A DNA stretch of 64,000 nucleotides from Bacteroidota bacterium. GTDB lineage: Bacteria; Bacteroidota; Bacteroidia; UKL13-3. Location: the NCBI GenBank assembly GCA_027491355.1, contig JAIXWI010000005.1, forward strand, positions 81,537 to 145,536. Direction: 5' to 3'. Below are positions 8,880-17,425 of this stretch, piece after piece. The first letter of the stretch is position 1. Each line of letters opens with the position of its first letter. The notes beneath the pieces were generated by a model. It saw only the letters and a list, made by a program, of their open reading frames with translations. It was not told where the DNA came from and made no database searches. A program made the translations under genes and the position numbers.

Positions 8880-9995
8880 CTAATTATTAGCTGTTTTCAA
8901 TTGCTTGCCAATATACAAAGAAAGATTCAAAAACAGGATTTTTAGGTTCGCATTTCTCTCTACATGGTAGGTGGCATCGTCTAAACTTTTAGTAATTTCA
9001 GCTAAATTTTGGTCGTGTAAGAATGGCGAAAACTTGAGCAAGAAAGCCAATTCTGTTTGGTTTACTTTTAACAAATCTTGTTTGGCGTAGCGGTATATAA
9101 ACGCAGAGCGTATCATTTGACCAGCGTAGTGCAAAAAGTTTTTGATGTATTCTCTTCCCCCTGAACTCAGTGTATCAACCATGGGCTGTAATTCAACCAT
9201 TTTTTGGCCATAGCAAGAGCGCATCCAATCACTAAAAAGGGTAAAGTAACCCTCGTGGTCTATGTCTACCAATGACTTTGCACGATTAAAGTTACCATCT
9301 GCCAACCTAGCTGTGTCTCTTGCTTTTTGTTCTTCCATGCCATATTTGGCCATCAAAGCCTCAATTAAATCGGCATCTGTTATTTTAGGAACCTTTACTA
9401 ACTGGGCTCTAGACAATATGGTAGGAAGTATTTTTTCAGTATTGTTACCCACCAATAAAATTAGCGTGTATGGTGGTGGTTCTTCTAATAGTTTTAATAA
9501 AATATTACCTTCTTTTGAAAGGTACTCTGGCTGCCAAATCACATGCACCTTGTACTTAGCCTCATAGCTCTTTAATCCAAGTCCGTTAATCACCGCTCTG
9601 CACTCTTCAGCAGTGATATTGAGTTGCTTGTTTGCCTCACTGTTTATTTTTTGTAACCAGTCAAAATCACTGATATAGGGATTTTCAATAATGGCAGCCC
9701 TCCATTCTTCAATGAGTTCCTTACTTAGTTTAGCTGGAGAAGTGAGGGGATAAGTGAAATGTAAATCGGGGTGAATGATTTGCTGAAATTTAACACAAGA
9801 AGTACAAGTTCCACAACTGTCATCTGAACCAGGTTGCAAACAATTAATGTATTGGGCAAAAGCCAAAGCAAGTGCTAAATTTCCAGAACCCTCTGGGCCT
9901 AAAAAAAGTTGGGCGTGGCTGATACGTCCCGATTGAGCAATATTGAGCAATTTGTTTTTTAGCCCGTTATGACCGATGATTTCTTTGAATTGCAC
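8880..9995 (-). CDS. holB: DNA polymerase III subunit delta'
   Basis: AAA+ clamp-loader subunit of the replicative polymerase. The P-loop region LFLGPEGSGN lacks the Walker A Lys, as expected for the non-hydrolysing delta' subunit. A zinc-binding insert follows (C-x8-C-x2-C-x2-C in LQPGSDDSCGTCTSC), and further on come LLKLLEEPP and the sensor-1-like LSRAQ motif. The track begins at a TTG at 10016; I prefer the GTG at 9995, which yields MQFKEIIGHNGLK, matching the usual start of this family. This gives 371 aa. RicT lies 34 nt downstream. Confidence 0.9.
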   Translation of the reverse strand: MQFKEIIGHNGLKNKLLNIAQSGRISHAQLFLGPEGSGNLALALAFAQYINCLQPGSDDSCGTCTSCVKFQQIIHPDLHFTYPLTSPAKLSKELIEEWRAAIIENPYISDFDWLQKINSEANKQLNITAEECRAVINGLGLKSYEAKYKVHVIWQPEYLSKEGNILLKLLEEPPPYTLILLVGNNTEKILPTILSRAQLVKVPKITDADLIEALMAKYGMEEQKARDTARLADGNFNRAKSLVDIDHEGYFTLFSDWMRSCYGQKMVELQPMVDTLSSGGREYIKNFLHYAGQMIRSAFIYRYAKQDLLKVNQTELAFLLKFSPFLHDQNLAEITKSLDDATYHVERNANLKILFLNLSLYIGKQLKTANN

Positions 9996-10079
9996 TTTAT
10001 ATTTTATTTTTAACAAATTTAGCCCAATTGATTCTTAGATTGATAAATAATTTTCAGCCTAAAAGTCTTTAATAAATTT

Positions 10080-10108
10080 TTGCATTTTTATTAATTTCAA
10101 TAACTTGC
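10080..10108 (+). promoter_or_regulatory. Possible promoter of the zinc-ribbon gene
   Basis: TTG at 10080-10082, an 18-nt spacer and TAACTTGC at 10101-10108, a degenerate form of the Bacteroidota -7 element. The ATG follows only 8 bp later, implying a nearly leaderless mRNA if real. Confidence 0.25.
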
Positions 10109-10116
10109 TGCCCCCA

Positions 10117-10293
10117 ATGCAAAAAACATTATTCAGACTAAAACTTGGTCAACACTGCCCAAATTGTGGATCTTGGGATTTGGAACGTGTACACAGGTCT
10201 TTCATTGCCAGGAACTTATTTTTTTTCCTTAACATCAAAACATACTGGTGCAGAAAGTGCTACATCAAAATTAATTGTTTGAAGAAGGTTTAA
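10117..10293 (+). CDS. Small zinc-ribbon protein, function unknown
   Basis: A 58-aa basic protein with two paired-Cys knuckles, CPNCG near residue 15 and CRKC near residue 48, separated by about 30 residues: a four-Cys zinc ribbon. Between them are RVHRSFIARNL and a hydrophobic FFFLNI stretch. I recall similar CPxCGS-x-RVHR small proteins in Bacteroidota but know of no assigned role. The track starts at TTG 10105; ATG 10117 (MQKTLFRLKLGQ) is preferred. It is isolated on the plus strand between two minus-strand genes, and its TAA shares a TTAA with the yifB stop. The intact Cys pairs argue that it is real; a nucleic-acid or ribosome-associated role would be a guess. Confidence 0.6.
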   Translation: MQKTLFRLKLGQHCPNCGSWDLERVHRSFIARNLFFFLNIKTYWCRKCYIKINCLKKV

Positions 10294-11840
10294 CTCCCAC
10301 CCCAAGCTGTTCTGTCTAAACTTCTGAATTGAATGGCTTCGGCCAAATGCTCTGGTAAAATTTTTTCTGAACCAGCCAAGTCGCTAATGGTTCTCGCTAC
10401 TTTCAAAATGCGGTCATAAGCCCTGGCTGACAATTGCAAACGCTGCATGGCGGTTTTTAGTAATTGGGCTCCAATAGGGTTCAACTCACAAAATTGCCTG
10501 GCTTGGGTACTGCTCATTTGGGCATTGCAATGAATGTCATCAAATGCTACATAGCGTTTGGCTTGAATATCTCTTGCTAATTGTACCCGTTCTCTGATAG
10601 TTTTACTGCTTTCCGCTTTTTTGTTCGAAGTAAGCAAATCATAATTAACAGGTGTTACTTCAATGTGAATGTCAATTCTGTCCATCAAAGGTCCTGAAAT
10701 TTTACCCATGTATTTTTGAACCGTACCAGGCGGGCAGCTACATTCTTTTTCAGGATGGTTGAAATAACCGCAGGGACAAGGGTTAAGGCTTGCCACCAAC
10801 ATAAAACTAGCGGGATATTCTATTGAAAATTTAGCACGTGATACAGTCACTTTTCTTTCTTCTAAAGGTTGGCGCATCACTTCTAAAACTGTGCGTTTGA
10901 ACTCTGGCAATTCATCTAAAAATAAAACTCCGTTGTGTGCCAATGAAATTTCGCCCGGCTGTGGGTTGGTTCCTCCGCCAACTAAGGCCACATCACTAAT
11001 GGTATGATGTGGACTCCTAAATGGTCTAGTATAAATGAGCGAAGCATCTTTGGGTAATTTACCTGCAACAGAATGAATTTTGGTAGTTTCTAAAGCTTCT
11101 TGCAAAGACAAAGGAGGCAAAATACCTGGCAAGCGTTTTGCCAACATGGTTTTACCTGCACCAGGAGGGCCAATTAATATGACATTATGCCCACCAGCAG
11201 CTGCAATTTCCAATGCTCTTTTGATATTTTCTTGTCCACGTACATCTTCAAAATCGTCCTTTAAATGTACTTGGTTTTGCTCGAATTCAGTGCGGGTATC
11301 AACTGTAACAGCCTGTAATACTCCTTCTTTTCCGTTTAAGAAATCAATTACCTGTGCTAAATTTTCAGCACCATAAACTTCTAAATTATTAACAATAGCA
11401 GCTTCTCTGGCATTTTGTGCTGGTACAATTAAACCAGCAAAGCCTTCTTTTCGGGCTTGTATGGCAATTGGAAGTGCACCTTTAATGGGGTTCAAACTTC
11501 CATCCAAAGCCAGCTCTCCCATAATGATAAATTTCTCCAGTTTACTGCTTTCTAATTGTTCTGTTGCCGCCAAAAAACCAACTGCCAAGGGTAGGTCATA
11601 AGCACTGCCCTCTTTTCTGATATCGGCAGGCGCCATGTTGGTTACAACCTTTTGCCTAGGCAATTGATAGCCATTGTATTTGATGGCACTTTCTATGCGT
11701 TGCTGGCTCTCTTTTACAGCATTGTCTGGCAAGCCCACCAAAAAATAACCAATCCCATTGCCTGGGTTTGCATTTACCTCAATGGTAATGGTAACAGCAC
11801 TCACTCCATATACTGCACTTCCAAATGTTCGAATAAGCAT
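10290..11840 (-). CDS. comM: YifB/ComM-family Mg-chelatase-like AAA+ ATPase
   Basis: AAA+ protein of the YifB/ComM family; ComM is a branch-migration helicase that aids integration of transforming DNA. Product 516 aa. The N-terminal ChlI-like domain (MLIRTFGSAVYGV, VGLPDNAVKESQQR) is followed by Walker A GPPGAGKTMLAKRLPG near residue 220, Walker B region LFLDELPEFKR, a zinc-finger-like CPCGYFNHPEKECSCPPG, and a C-terminal helical Mg_chelatase_C domain with LSARAYDRILKVART. Length and domain order are those of full-length family members. Start is ATG 11840. Whether this organism is naturally transformable is not shown; no other competence gene is present. Confidence 0.93.
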   Translation of the reverse strand: MLIRTFGSAVYGVSAVTITIEVNANPGNGIGYFLVGLPDNAVKESQQRIESAIKYNGYQLPRQKVVTNMAPADIRKEGSAYDLPLAVGFLAATEQLESSKLEKFIIMGELALDGSLNPIKGALPIAIQARKEGFAGLIVPAQNAREAAIVNNLEVYGAENLAQVIDFLNGKEGVLQAVTVDTRTEFEQNQVHLKDDFEDVRGQENIKRALEIAAAGGHNVILIGPPGAGKTMLAKRLPGILPPLSLQEALETTKIHSVAGKLPKDASLIYTRPFRSPHHTISDVALVGGGTNPQPGEISLAHNGVLFLDELPEFKRTVLEVMRQPLEERKVTVSRAKFSIEYPASFMLVASLNPCPCGYFNHPEKECSCPPGTVQKYMGKISGPLMDRIDIHIEVTPVNYDLLTSNKKAESSKTIRERVQLARDIQAKRYVAFDDIHCNAQMSSTQARQFCELNPIGAQLLKTAMQRLQLSARAYDRILKVARTISDLAGSEKILPEHLAEAIQFRSLDRTAWGGS

Positions 11841-11924
11841 ACTCTCTTCTATTTGGCTATAAAAATAGGGCTGCCTGATTATTCCGCAATATTTATCATA
11901 TTTGCATTGTAAAATTTGAACCGA

Positions 11925-13751
11925 ATGAAAGGCTACCTAAAGTTATTGAAGTATGTAAAACCGTATAAAGGATTGGCATTTTTAAACGTACTTTTTAACA
12001 TCCTTTCTATTGTTTTCAGCTTGTTTTCAATTGCTTTAATTGTGCCTTTTTTACGCTTATTATTTGGTCAAAGTCAAGCTGTTATAACAAAACCCGAGTT
12101 GTCCTTTAGTTTCAAAAACCTGAGTGAGCTTTTCAATTACCAGCTTTCCAATTTAATTCAAACCAAAGGTCCCGAGTCAGCGTTGGTTTTTATTTGTATT
12201 GTATTGGTGAGTGCCATTTTGTTAAAAAACCTTTTTCGCTTCTTGGCCTTGTATTTTATGGTTTCCCTTAGGAATTCAGTTGTCAGTGATTTAAGAGAAG
12301 CTTTGTTCAAACATATTCTGGTATTGCCTTTGGCTTATTTCAGTGAAGAAAAAAAAGGCGACCTCATCAGCCGTATGACATCCGATATTTTACAGATTGA
12401 AGTGGCCATCATGAGTTCTTTAGAAGCCTTGTTCAAAGAGCCTTTGACCATTCTTATTTTCTTAGGTGCATTGATTTGGGTCAGCCCAATCCTCACACTC
12501 ATTGTGTTTTTAACCTTACCCATTATGGGTTTTTTGATTGGTAAAATTGGCCGAATGCTGAAAACTTTCTCTCAAAGAGGACAATCAAAATTTGGCGATT
12601 TGGTTTCCCTGTACGAGGAAACATTGATGGGTATTCGTATCATCAAAGCGTTCAATTCACAAGACTTTTTCTTGAGAAGATTCAAAAACGAAAACAGCCT
12701 TTATACACGTATCAATATTGCTTCAAACCGAACAGGAGATAGCGCCTCACCTATTTCAGAAACACTCAGTATCATTGTTTTGGCCTTTATTTTATGGTTT
12801 GGCGGTAAATTGGTTTTATCGGGTTACGAAGGTGTCAATGCCGAAATATTCATTGCCTTCATTGGTATTTTCTCTCAATTGTTACCTCCGGCAAAAGCTT
12901 TCTCAACCGCATACAGCAATATGCAAAAAGGCCTTGCTTCTCTTGACCGTGTGAATGAGGTATTGGAGAGTGAAGAGGTGATTACCGAAAAAACAGATGC
13001 AGTTTCTTTGACCCAATTGCATAACAAAATTGAATTCAAAAATGTCAGCTTTAAATATGCTGATGAATGGGTTTTGAAAAATATCAACTTAAGTATTGAA
13101 AAAGGCAAAACAGTTGCTTTGGTAGGCCCTTCGGGTAGCGGTAAATCTACATTAACCGATTTAATTCCACGCTTCTATGACCCAACAGAAGGAGAAGTTT
13201 TAATAGATGGCCACAATATTAAAAACTTGAAAATTTTAGACTTACGCTCAATGATGGGCATGGTGGCACAAGAATCCATTTTGTTCAACGATAGCATTTA
13301 CAACAACATTGCTTTTGGTAAAACAAATATCTCCAATGAACAAATAGAGCAAGCGGCTAAAATTGCCAATGCCCATGAGTTTATCATTCAAACAGAAAAA
13401 GCATACCATACCAATATTGGCGACCGTGGCAACAAACTCAGCGGTGGTCAACGTCAACGACTCAGCATTGCGCGTGCGGTGAATACCAACCCCGATATTT
13501 TAATTTTAGATGAAGCTACTTCAGCATTAGATACTGCAAGTGAAAGGGTAGTTCAAGAAGCCTTGAACAATGTCATGCAAAACAGAACTACCATTGTGAT
13601 TGCACACCGTTTGAGTACCATTCACAAAGCTGATTTAATTGTGGTTTTAGATAAGGGTAAAATTGTGCAAACTGGCAATCACCAAGAACTCATTCAACAG
13701 GAAGGTTTATACAAACAATTGCACCAACTGCAACAAATTATAGAAGCTTAA
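11925..13751 (+). CDS. MsbA-like ABC exporter (fused permease and ATPase)
   Basis: Half-size ABC exporter acting as a homodimer in the inner membrane; the family flips lipid A, lipids or peptides. Residues 1-320 form the six-helix type I exporter domain. The nucleotide-binding domain has Walker A GPSGSGKST, Q-loop MVAQESILF, signature LSGGQRQRLSIARA, and Walker B ILILDEATSALD. The track begins at TTG 11916 (MNR-); ATG 11925 (MKGYLKLLKYVKPYKG) is more natural. A CATATTTG -7-like element lies at 11897-11904, without an obvious -33 TTG. The stop overlaps the ATG of the GT9 gene (TAATG), and that association with a lipopolysaccharide-type glycosyltransferase favours a lipid A or glycolipid exporter role. 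Confidence 0.9.
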   Translation: MKGYLKLLKYVKPYKGLAFLNVLFNILSIVFSLFSIALIVPFLRLLFGQSQAVITKPELSFSFKNLSELFNYQLSNLIQTKGPESALVFICIVLVSAILLKNLFRFLALYFMVSLRNSVVSDLREALFKHILVLPLAYFSEEKKGDLISRMTSDILQIEVAIMSSLEALFKEPLTILIFLGALIWVSPILTLIVFLTLPIMGFLIGKIGRMLKTFSQRGQSKFGDLVSLYEETLMGIRIIKAFNSQDFFLRRFKNENSLYTRINIASNRTGDSASPISETLSIIVLAFILWFGGKLVLSGYEGVNAEIFIAFIGIFSQLLPPAKAFSTAYSNMQKGLASLDRVNEVLESEEVITEKTDAVSLTQLHNKIEFKNVSFKYADEWVLKNINLSIEKGKTVALVGPSGSGKSTLTDLIPRFYDPTEGEVLIDGHNIKNLKILDLRSMMGMVAQESILFNDSIYNNIAFGKTNISNEQIEQAAKIANAHEFIIQTEKAYHTNIGDRGNKLSGGQRQRLSIARAVNTNPDILILDEATSALDTASERVVQEALNNVMQNRTTIVIAHRLSTIHKADLIVVLDKGKIVQTGNHQELIQQEGLYKQLHQLQQIIEA

Positions 13752-14887
13752 TGTGGTTTAAATTTGCAGCATTTTGTTCAAATTGGCTTCGTCAAAAAAA
13801 AGAAGTAAAAGCAAAGCAAAAACAGCTGCAACAATACCATGCAATCTTAGAAAATATTTCTGCCTTCAAAACTACAGAGTACAATGCACTAGCTAGTTTG
13901 GTGTTTAAGCTTGACGACATCGGCGATTATTTATTATTTGAGGATGCCTTTTATAACTGGGCACTTCAAACACAAAAAACACAACAACTGTATTTGGTTG
14001 GTAATGAAACTTGGAAGGCTTTGTTTGAATTAAAATTCAAAGACATTGCCATTGTTTGCATTTGGGTAAACAAAACCAAATGGCTAGCACATGAACAATA
14101 CCGTATTCAGTTAGCAAAAACACTCCATACTATTGCCCCCTCAAAATGTTTATACCCTTCATTGACAAGGTCTTTGTTATTAGAAGCAAGCATGGGCAGT
14201 TTGTTTCCAAAAGCTGAACACATTGGATGCAACAACAATAAAAATGCTGATCAACAATTGGCAGTACCCCTTTTAACAAAGGCCATCAACACCCCAAAAT
14301 TTGCACATGAATTAGCTTTGAATGCCCATTTTTTTGGTGGACAAATTTTTGATGTTTTGCCCAACGAAAATGAAAAAGCTGCTTATTTTATTGTTGGAAT
14401 TGGAGGCAACCAAAAAAGCAAACATTGGTCTCCAAAAAAATACAGCCAGCTCATCAAAGCTTTACTAAATAAGTATCCTAATTTATGTTGTCATGTACTG
14501 GGTGGCAAGGCCGAGCATGAACAAGCGCAACTAATACTCAAGGCTGTTAACAATACAAGGTGCATCAATAGTTGCGAAAAAATTAAATTAGATCAATTGG
14601 CTGGCTTCTGCATACAAGCTGAATTTGCCATCTGCAACGATACAGCCGTTGCACATGTTTGTGCCTTAAACAAAGTTCCGCTTATAGTTGTTGCCAATGG
14701 TAACAGATACGGCCGTTTTTTCCCTTATCCTGCTAATTTTAGTTGGGTAAAAACGGTATATCCAGTTCAGCTAAAAATGAACCTACCTGTACATTACGAT
14801 TGGGAAGCTAAATTTCCTATCAATGCCATACAAACGCAAATGGTTCTGAATCAGCTTACTTTTTTATTGGATGCTACCAATAATTGA
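13751..14887 (+). CDS. Glycosyltransferase family 9 (heptosyltransferase-like) protein
   Basis: GT-B-fold enzyme of the ADP-heptose:LPS heptosyltransferase family. Product 378 aa. Family signatures sit in the C-terminal half: VGIGGNQKSKHWSPKKYSQL (nucleotide-sugar-binding G...K.W...Y.L pattern), HVLGGKAEHEQA, and CNDTAVAHVCALNKVP, equivalent to the NDSG-mH-A motif. The N-terminal domain is divergent and starts with a Lys/Gln-rich amphipathic stretch. The ATG overlaps the stop of the ABC exporter by 1 bp, so the two are coupled and probably both serve the outer-membrane glycolipid. Donor and acceptor cannot be read from the sequence. Confidence 0.8.
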   Translation: MWFKFAAFCSNWLRQKKEVKAKQKQLQQYHAILENISAFKTTEYNALASLVFKLDDIGDYLLFEDAFYNWALQTQKTQQLYLVGNETWKALFELKFKDIAIVCIWVNKTKWLAHEQYRIQLAKTLHTIAPSKCLYPSLTRSLLLEASMGSLFPKAEHIGCNNNKNADQQLAVPLLTKAINTPKFAHELALNAHFFGGQIFDVLPNENEKAAYFIVGIGGNQKSKHWSPKKYSQLIKALLNKYPNLCCHVLGGKAEHEQAQLILKAVNNTRCINSCEKIKLDQLAGFCIQAEFAICNDTAVAHVCALNKVPLIVVANGNRYGRFFPYPANFSWVKTVYPVQLKMNLPVHYDWEAKFPINAIQTQMVLNQLTFLLDATNN

Positions 14888-14934
14888 CCAGAATCATTTT
14901 TTACCTATTTAGAAAAGTTCTAAATTGCGCAACA

Positions 14935-15156
14935 ATGAATGTATCAGAATTATCACCCGGCATGCAGGCAACTATTGTAAAAGTGAAAAGTGAAACCCTT
15001 TCTCTCAAGTTATTTGAAATGGGCGTACTTCCAGGCGAACAAGTAAGTTTGGCGCATGTTGCACCGTTTGGTGACCCCATTGCCATTCATGTGGGTGAAT
15101 ACAAATTGTGTCTTCGATTAGAGGATGCTTCAGAAATTGAAATAGTAGCGAACTAG
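14935..15156 (+). CDS. feoA: Ferrous iron transport protein FeoA
   Basis: SH3-like cytoplasmic accessory protein of the Feo ferrous-iron importer. The track start at ATG 14884 adds 17 atypical residues; ATG 14935 (MNVSELSPGMQATIVKV) gives a 73-aa protein matching FeoA length and its opening L-x-x-L-x-x-G-x-x motif. It contains LKLFEMGVLPGEQV, the conserved G-x-x-P-G core, and VGEYKLCLRLEDASEI at the C-terminus, as in the family. Its TAG overlaps the GTG of feoB by 1 bp (TAGTG), indicating translational coupling. An AAATTGC element 9 bp upstream of the ATG might be part of a promoter. Confidence 0.9.
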   Translation: MNVSELSPGMQATIVKVKSETLSLKLFEMGVLPGEQVSLAHVAPFGDPIAIHVGEYKLCLRLEDASEIEIVAN

Positions 15157-17276
15157 TGGAAAAAAGCATTACCATAGCCTTAGTAGGCAATCCAAACTGC
15201 GGCAAAACGTCATTGTTCAATGCTTTAACCGGCTTGAAACAAAAAGTTTCAAATTTTCCAGGAACCACTGTAGAGAAAAAAACAGGTGAAACATGGTTAA
15301 ATAACCAAACCAAGCTACATGTGATTGATTTACCTGGCACCTACAGTTTGTATCCAAAATCGGCAGATGAATTGGTTACCTATGAAATTCTCCGTACCAA
15401 AGCAGAAAACAACTACCCTGATTTGGTTGTATTTATTGCTGATGCTGCCAATTTAAAACGCAACTTATTGTTGTTTACTCAGGTTTGCGATTTAGGAGTT
15501 CCTGTCATTCTTGCACTCAATATGCTTGACATTGCGCATCGCCGTGGAATTGCCTACAATATTCAAATGTTGGAGCAAAAATTAGGAGTACCAGTTATAG
15601 AAATCAATGCTAGGAAAAAAGAGGGCATAGACCCTTTAAAAAATATTTTATTAGACAGCAAAAAAAGACAAACGGCTAACTATTTGAGTTTGTCTAATTT
15701 GGAACCAGCATTTTTAGATGCCATTTGTAAGTTAACTGATAAAAGCAATCCATATGCAGCATTGCAATATGCCATCAATGCATCTGTATTGCTGAATGAA
15801 CAAGCTAAAAATATTCAAGATGTATTTCAAGAATTTGATTTTGATAGCTTAAAATTTCAAGAACATGAAGTACTCAACCGTTACGAAAAAATTGAAGAAA
15901 TTGTTCGGGCATCTAGAATCAAAAAAACAATTGGTATCAAACAATCGCTGAGTAATAAAATAGACAAAATACTCACGCACCGCTATTGGGGAATTTTAAT
16001 ATTCTTAACCTTGTTGTTTTTAATTTTTCAGGCCATTTTTAGTTGGAGCTCATACCCAATGGATGCTGTTGAATACTTATTTACAGCAACCACTGACTAC
16101 CTGAAAAACACTTTACCAGCAGGTATCCTGAACGATTTATTAGTAAACGGAATTATGGCAGGATTAAGTGGTGTTATAGTGTTTCTACCCCAAATTGTCA
16201 TTTTATTTTTATTCATAGCTATACTTGAAGACATTGGCTACATGGCTAGGGTTGGTTTTATCATGGACCGTATCATGCGCCCGTTTGGAATGAACGGAAA
16301 ATCAGTTGTACCGTTGATTGGAGGTATGGCTTGTGCTGTTCCTAGTATCATGGCAAGTAGAAGCATTGAAAATAAAAAAGAACGCTTAATTACCATGCTG
16401 GTAATTCCGCTTATGAGTTGCTCTGCCAGGTTACCCGTATATACTTTACTGATTTCAATTTTGGTCCCAGACACCTCAAAATGGGGTCCTTTTAACATAC
16501 ATGGATTGGTATTAATGGGTATGTATTTACTAGGTTTTATAGCGGCCATTTTGAGTGCGTGGGTGTTTAAATTCATCATCAAAAACAAAGAAAAAAATTA
16601 CTTCTTAGTAGAGTTGCCTTCATATAAATTACCTGTACCTTCAAACATAGTCATCACCCTCGTAGAAAAGTCAGGAGCATTTGTTTTTGGAGCAGGAAAA
16701 ATAATTGTAGCAGTATCCGTTATTTTATGGGTATTGGCCTCAACTGGACCTACAAAAAATATTCAAGCAGTTAAACATAACTACACTGAAGCACTATCAA
16801 AATTAGAACAAAGCCCTGATTTAGAAAACCAAAAAGCTGCATTAAATTTAAATTACAAATCGCAGTTGTTAGAAGCAAGTTATGCTGGTGAATTTGGAAA
16901 ATTAATTGAACCAGCAATCAGACCATTGGGATTTGATTGGAAAATAGGAATTGCATTGCTCACGTCAATGGCGGCAAGAGAAGTTTTTGTTGGTACAATG
17001 AGTACAATTTACAGTGCCGAAGGTTCAGCAGACGATTTGGGTTCTATACGTGCCAAAATGAAAAATGATACCAATAACCAAACACACAAGCCTGTTTATA
17101 CGCTTGCTACAGTTTTCTCACTGTTGGTTTTTTATGCATTTGCATTGCAATGTATGAGCACATTGGCCGTGGTAAAAAAAGAAACTGGAGGCTACAAATG
17201 GGCAATTGTTCAATTTGTTTATTTGACATTTCTGGCTTACGGAAGCAGCTTGCTCATTTACCAGTTTTTTAGCTAG
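15156..17276 (+). CDS. feoB: Ferrous iron transport protein B (GTP-dependent Fe2+ importer)
   Basis: Inner-membrane Fe2+ permease with an N-terminal GTPase. Product 706 aa, GTG start overlapping the feoA stop. G-protein motifs are G1 GNPNCGKTS, G2 FPGTTVEKK, G3 DLPGTYSLYP and G4 LNMLD. A helical GDI domain follows, then two Gate domains with PLIGGMACAVPSIMASR and PLMSCSARLPVY, the two Cys-containing pore segments, and about ten membrane segments. A soluble insertion lies near residues 530-575 between membrane segments, and TSMAAREVFVGTM follows it. No FeoC or Fur gene is present. Fe2+ import fits a microaerobic or organic-rich habitat, but feoB is widespread. Confidence 0.96.
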   Translation: MEKSITIALVGNPNCGKTSLFNALTGLKQKVSNFPGTTVEKKTGETWLNNQTKLHVIDLPGTYSLYPKSADELVTYEILRTKAENNYPDLVVFIADAANLKRNLLLFTQVCDLGVPVILALNMLDIAHRRGIAYNIQMLEQKLGVPVIEINARKKEGIDPLKNILLDSKKRQTANYLSLSNLEPAFLDAICKLTDKSNPYAALQYAINASVLLNEQAKNIQDVFQEFDFDSLKFQEHEVLNRYEKIEEIVRASRIKKTIGIKQSLSNKIDKILTHRYWGILIFLTLLFLIFQAIFSWSSYPMDAVEYLFTATTDYLKNTLPAGILNDLLVNGIMAGLSGVIVFLPQIVILFLFIAILEDIGYMARVGFIMDRIMRPFGMNGKSVVPLIGGMACAVPSIMASRSIENKKERLITMLVIPLMSCSARLPVYTLLISILVPDTSKWGPFNIHGLVLMGMYLLGFIAAILSAWVFKFIIKNKEKNYFLVELPSYKLPVPSNIVITLVEKSGAFVFGAGKIIVAVSVILWVLASTGPTKNIQAVKHNYTEALSKLEQSPDLENQKAALNLNYKSQLLEASYAGEFGKLIEPAIRPLGFDWKIGIALLTSMAAREVFVGTMSTIYSAEGSADDLGSIRAKMKNDTNNQTHKPVYTLATVFSLLVFYAFALQCMSTLAVVKKETGGYKWAIVQFVYLTFLAYGSSLLIYQFFS

Positions 17277-17331
17277 TTCAAGTAGCTTAACTTTTGCTTT
17301 GTTTTCTATTTATTTTACTGATTATTAATAA

Positions 17332-17399
17332 AATAAGAATTTATAGTGGTTTTATTTATTGATTGGCATATCTTTTCACGAAATTTGCAAATTCTTATT
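17332..17399. repeat. 11-bp inverted repeat bracketing the rpoD promoter
   Basis: AATAAGAATTT at 17332-17342 and its exact reverse complement AAATTCTTATT at 17389-17399, 46 bp apart. The promoter-like elements lie between the arms, and the right arm covers the expected start of transcription. The arms are pure AT-rich sequence, so chance is possible. Confidence 0.4.
17359..17387 (+). promoter_or_regulatory. Putative rpoD promoter
   Basis: TTG at 17359-17361, an 18-nt spacer and GAAATTTG at 17380-17387, followed by CAAA; this resembles the Bacteroidota TTG-N17-23-TAnnTTTG promoter. The leader to ATG 17426 would be about 30 nt. It contains AAGGAG at 17405-17410, but 15 nt from the ATG, too far for a conventional Shine-Dalgarno. 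Confidence 0.4.
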
Positions 17400-17425
17400 A
17401 AAACAAGGAGACTGAAAAAAAATAT

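Noticed and set aside
17271-17287. AGCTA/TAGCT hairpin after feoB as a terminator
   Set aside because: Only a 5-bp stem, AT-containing and without an immediate T-run; too weak to call.
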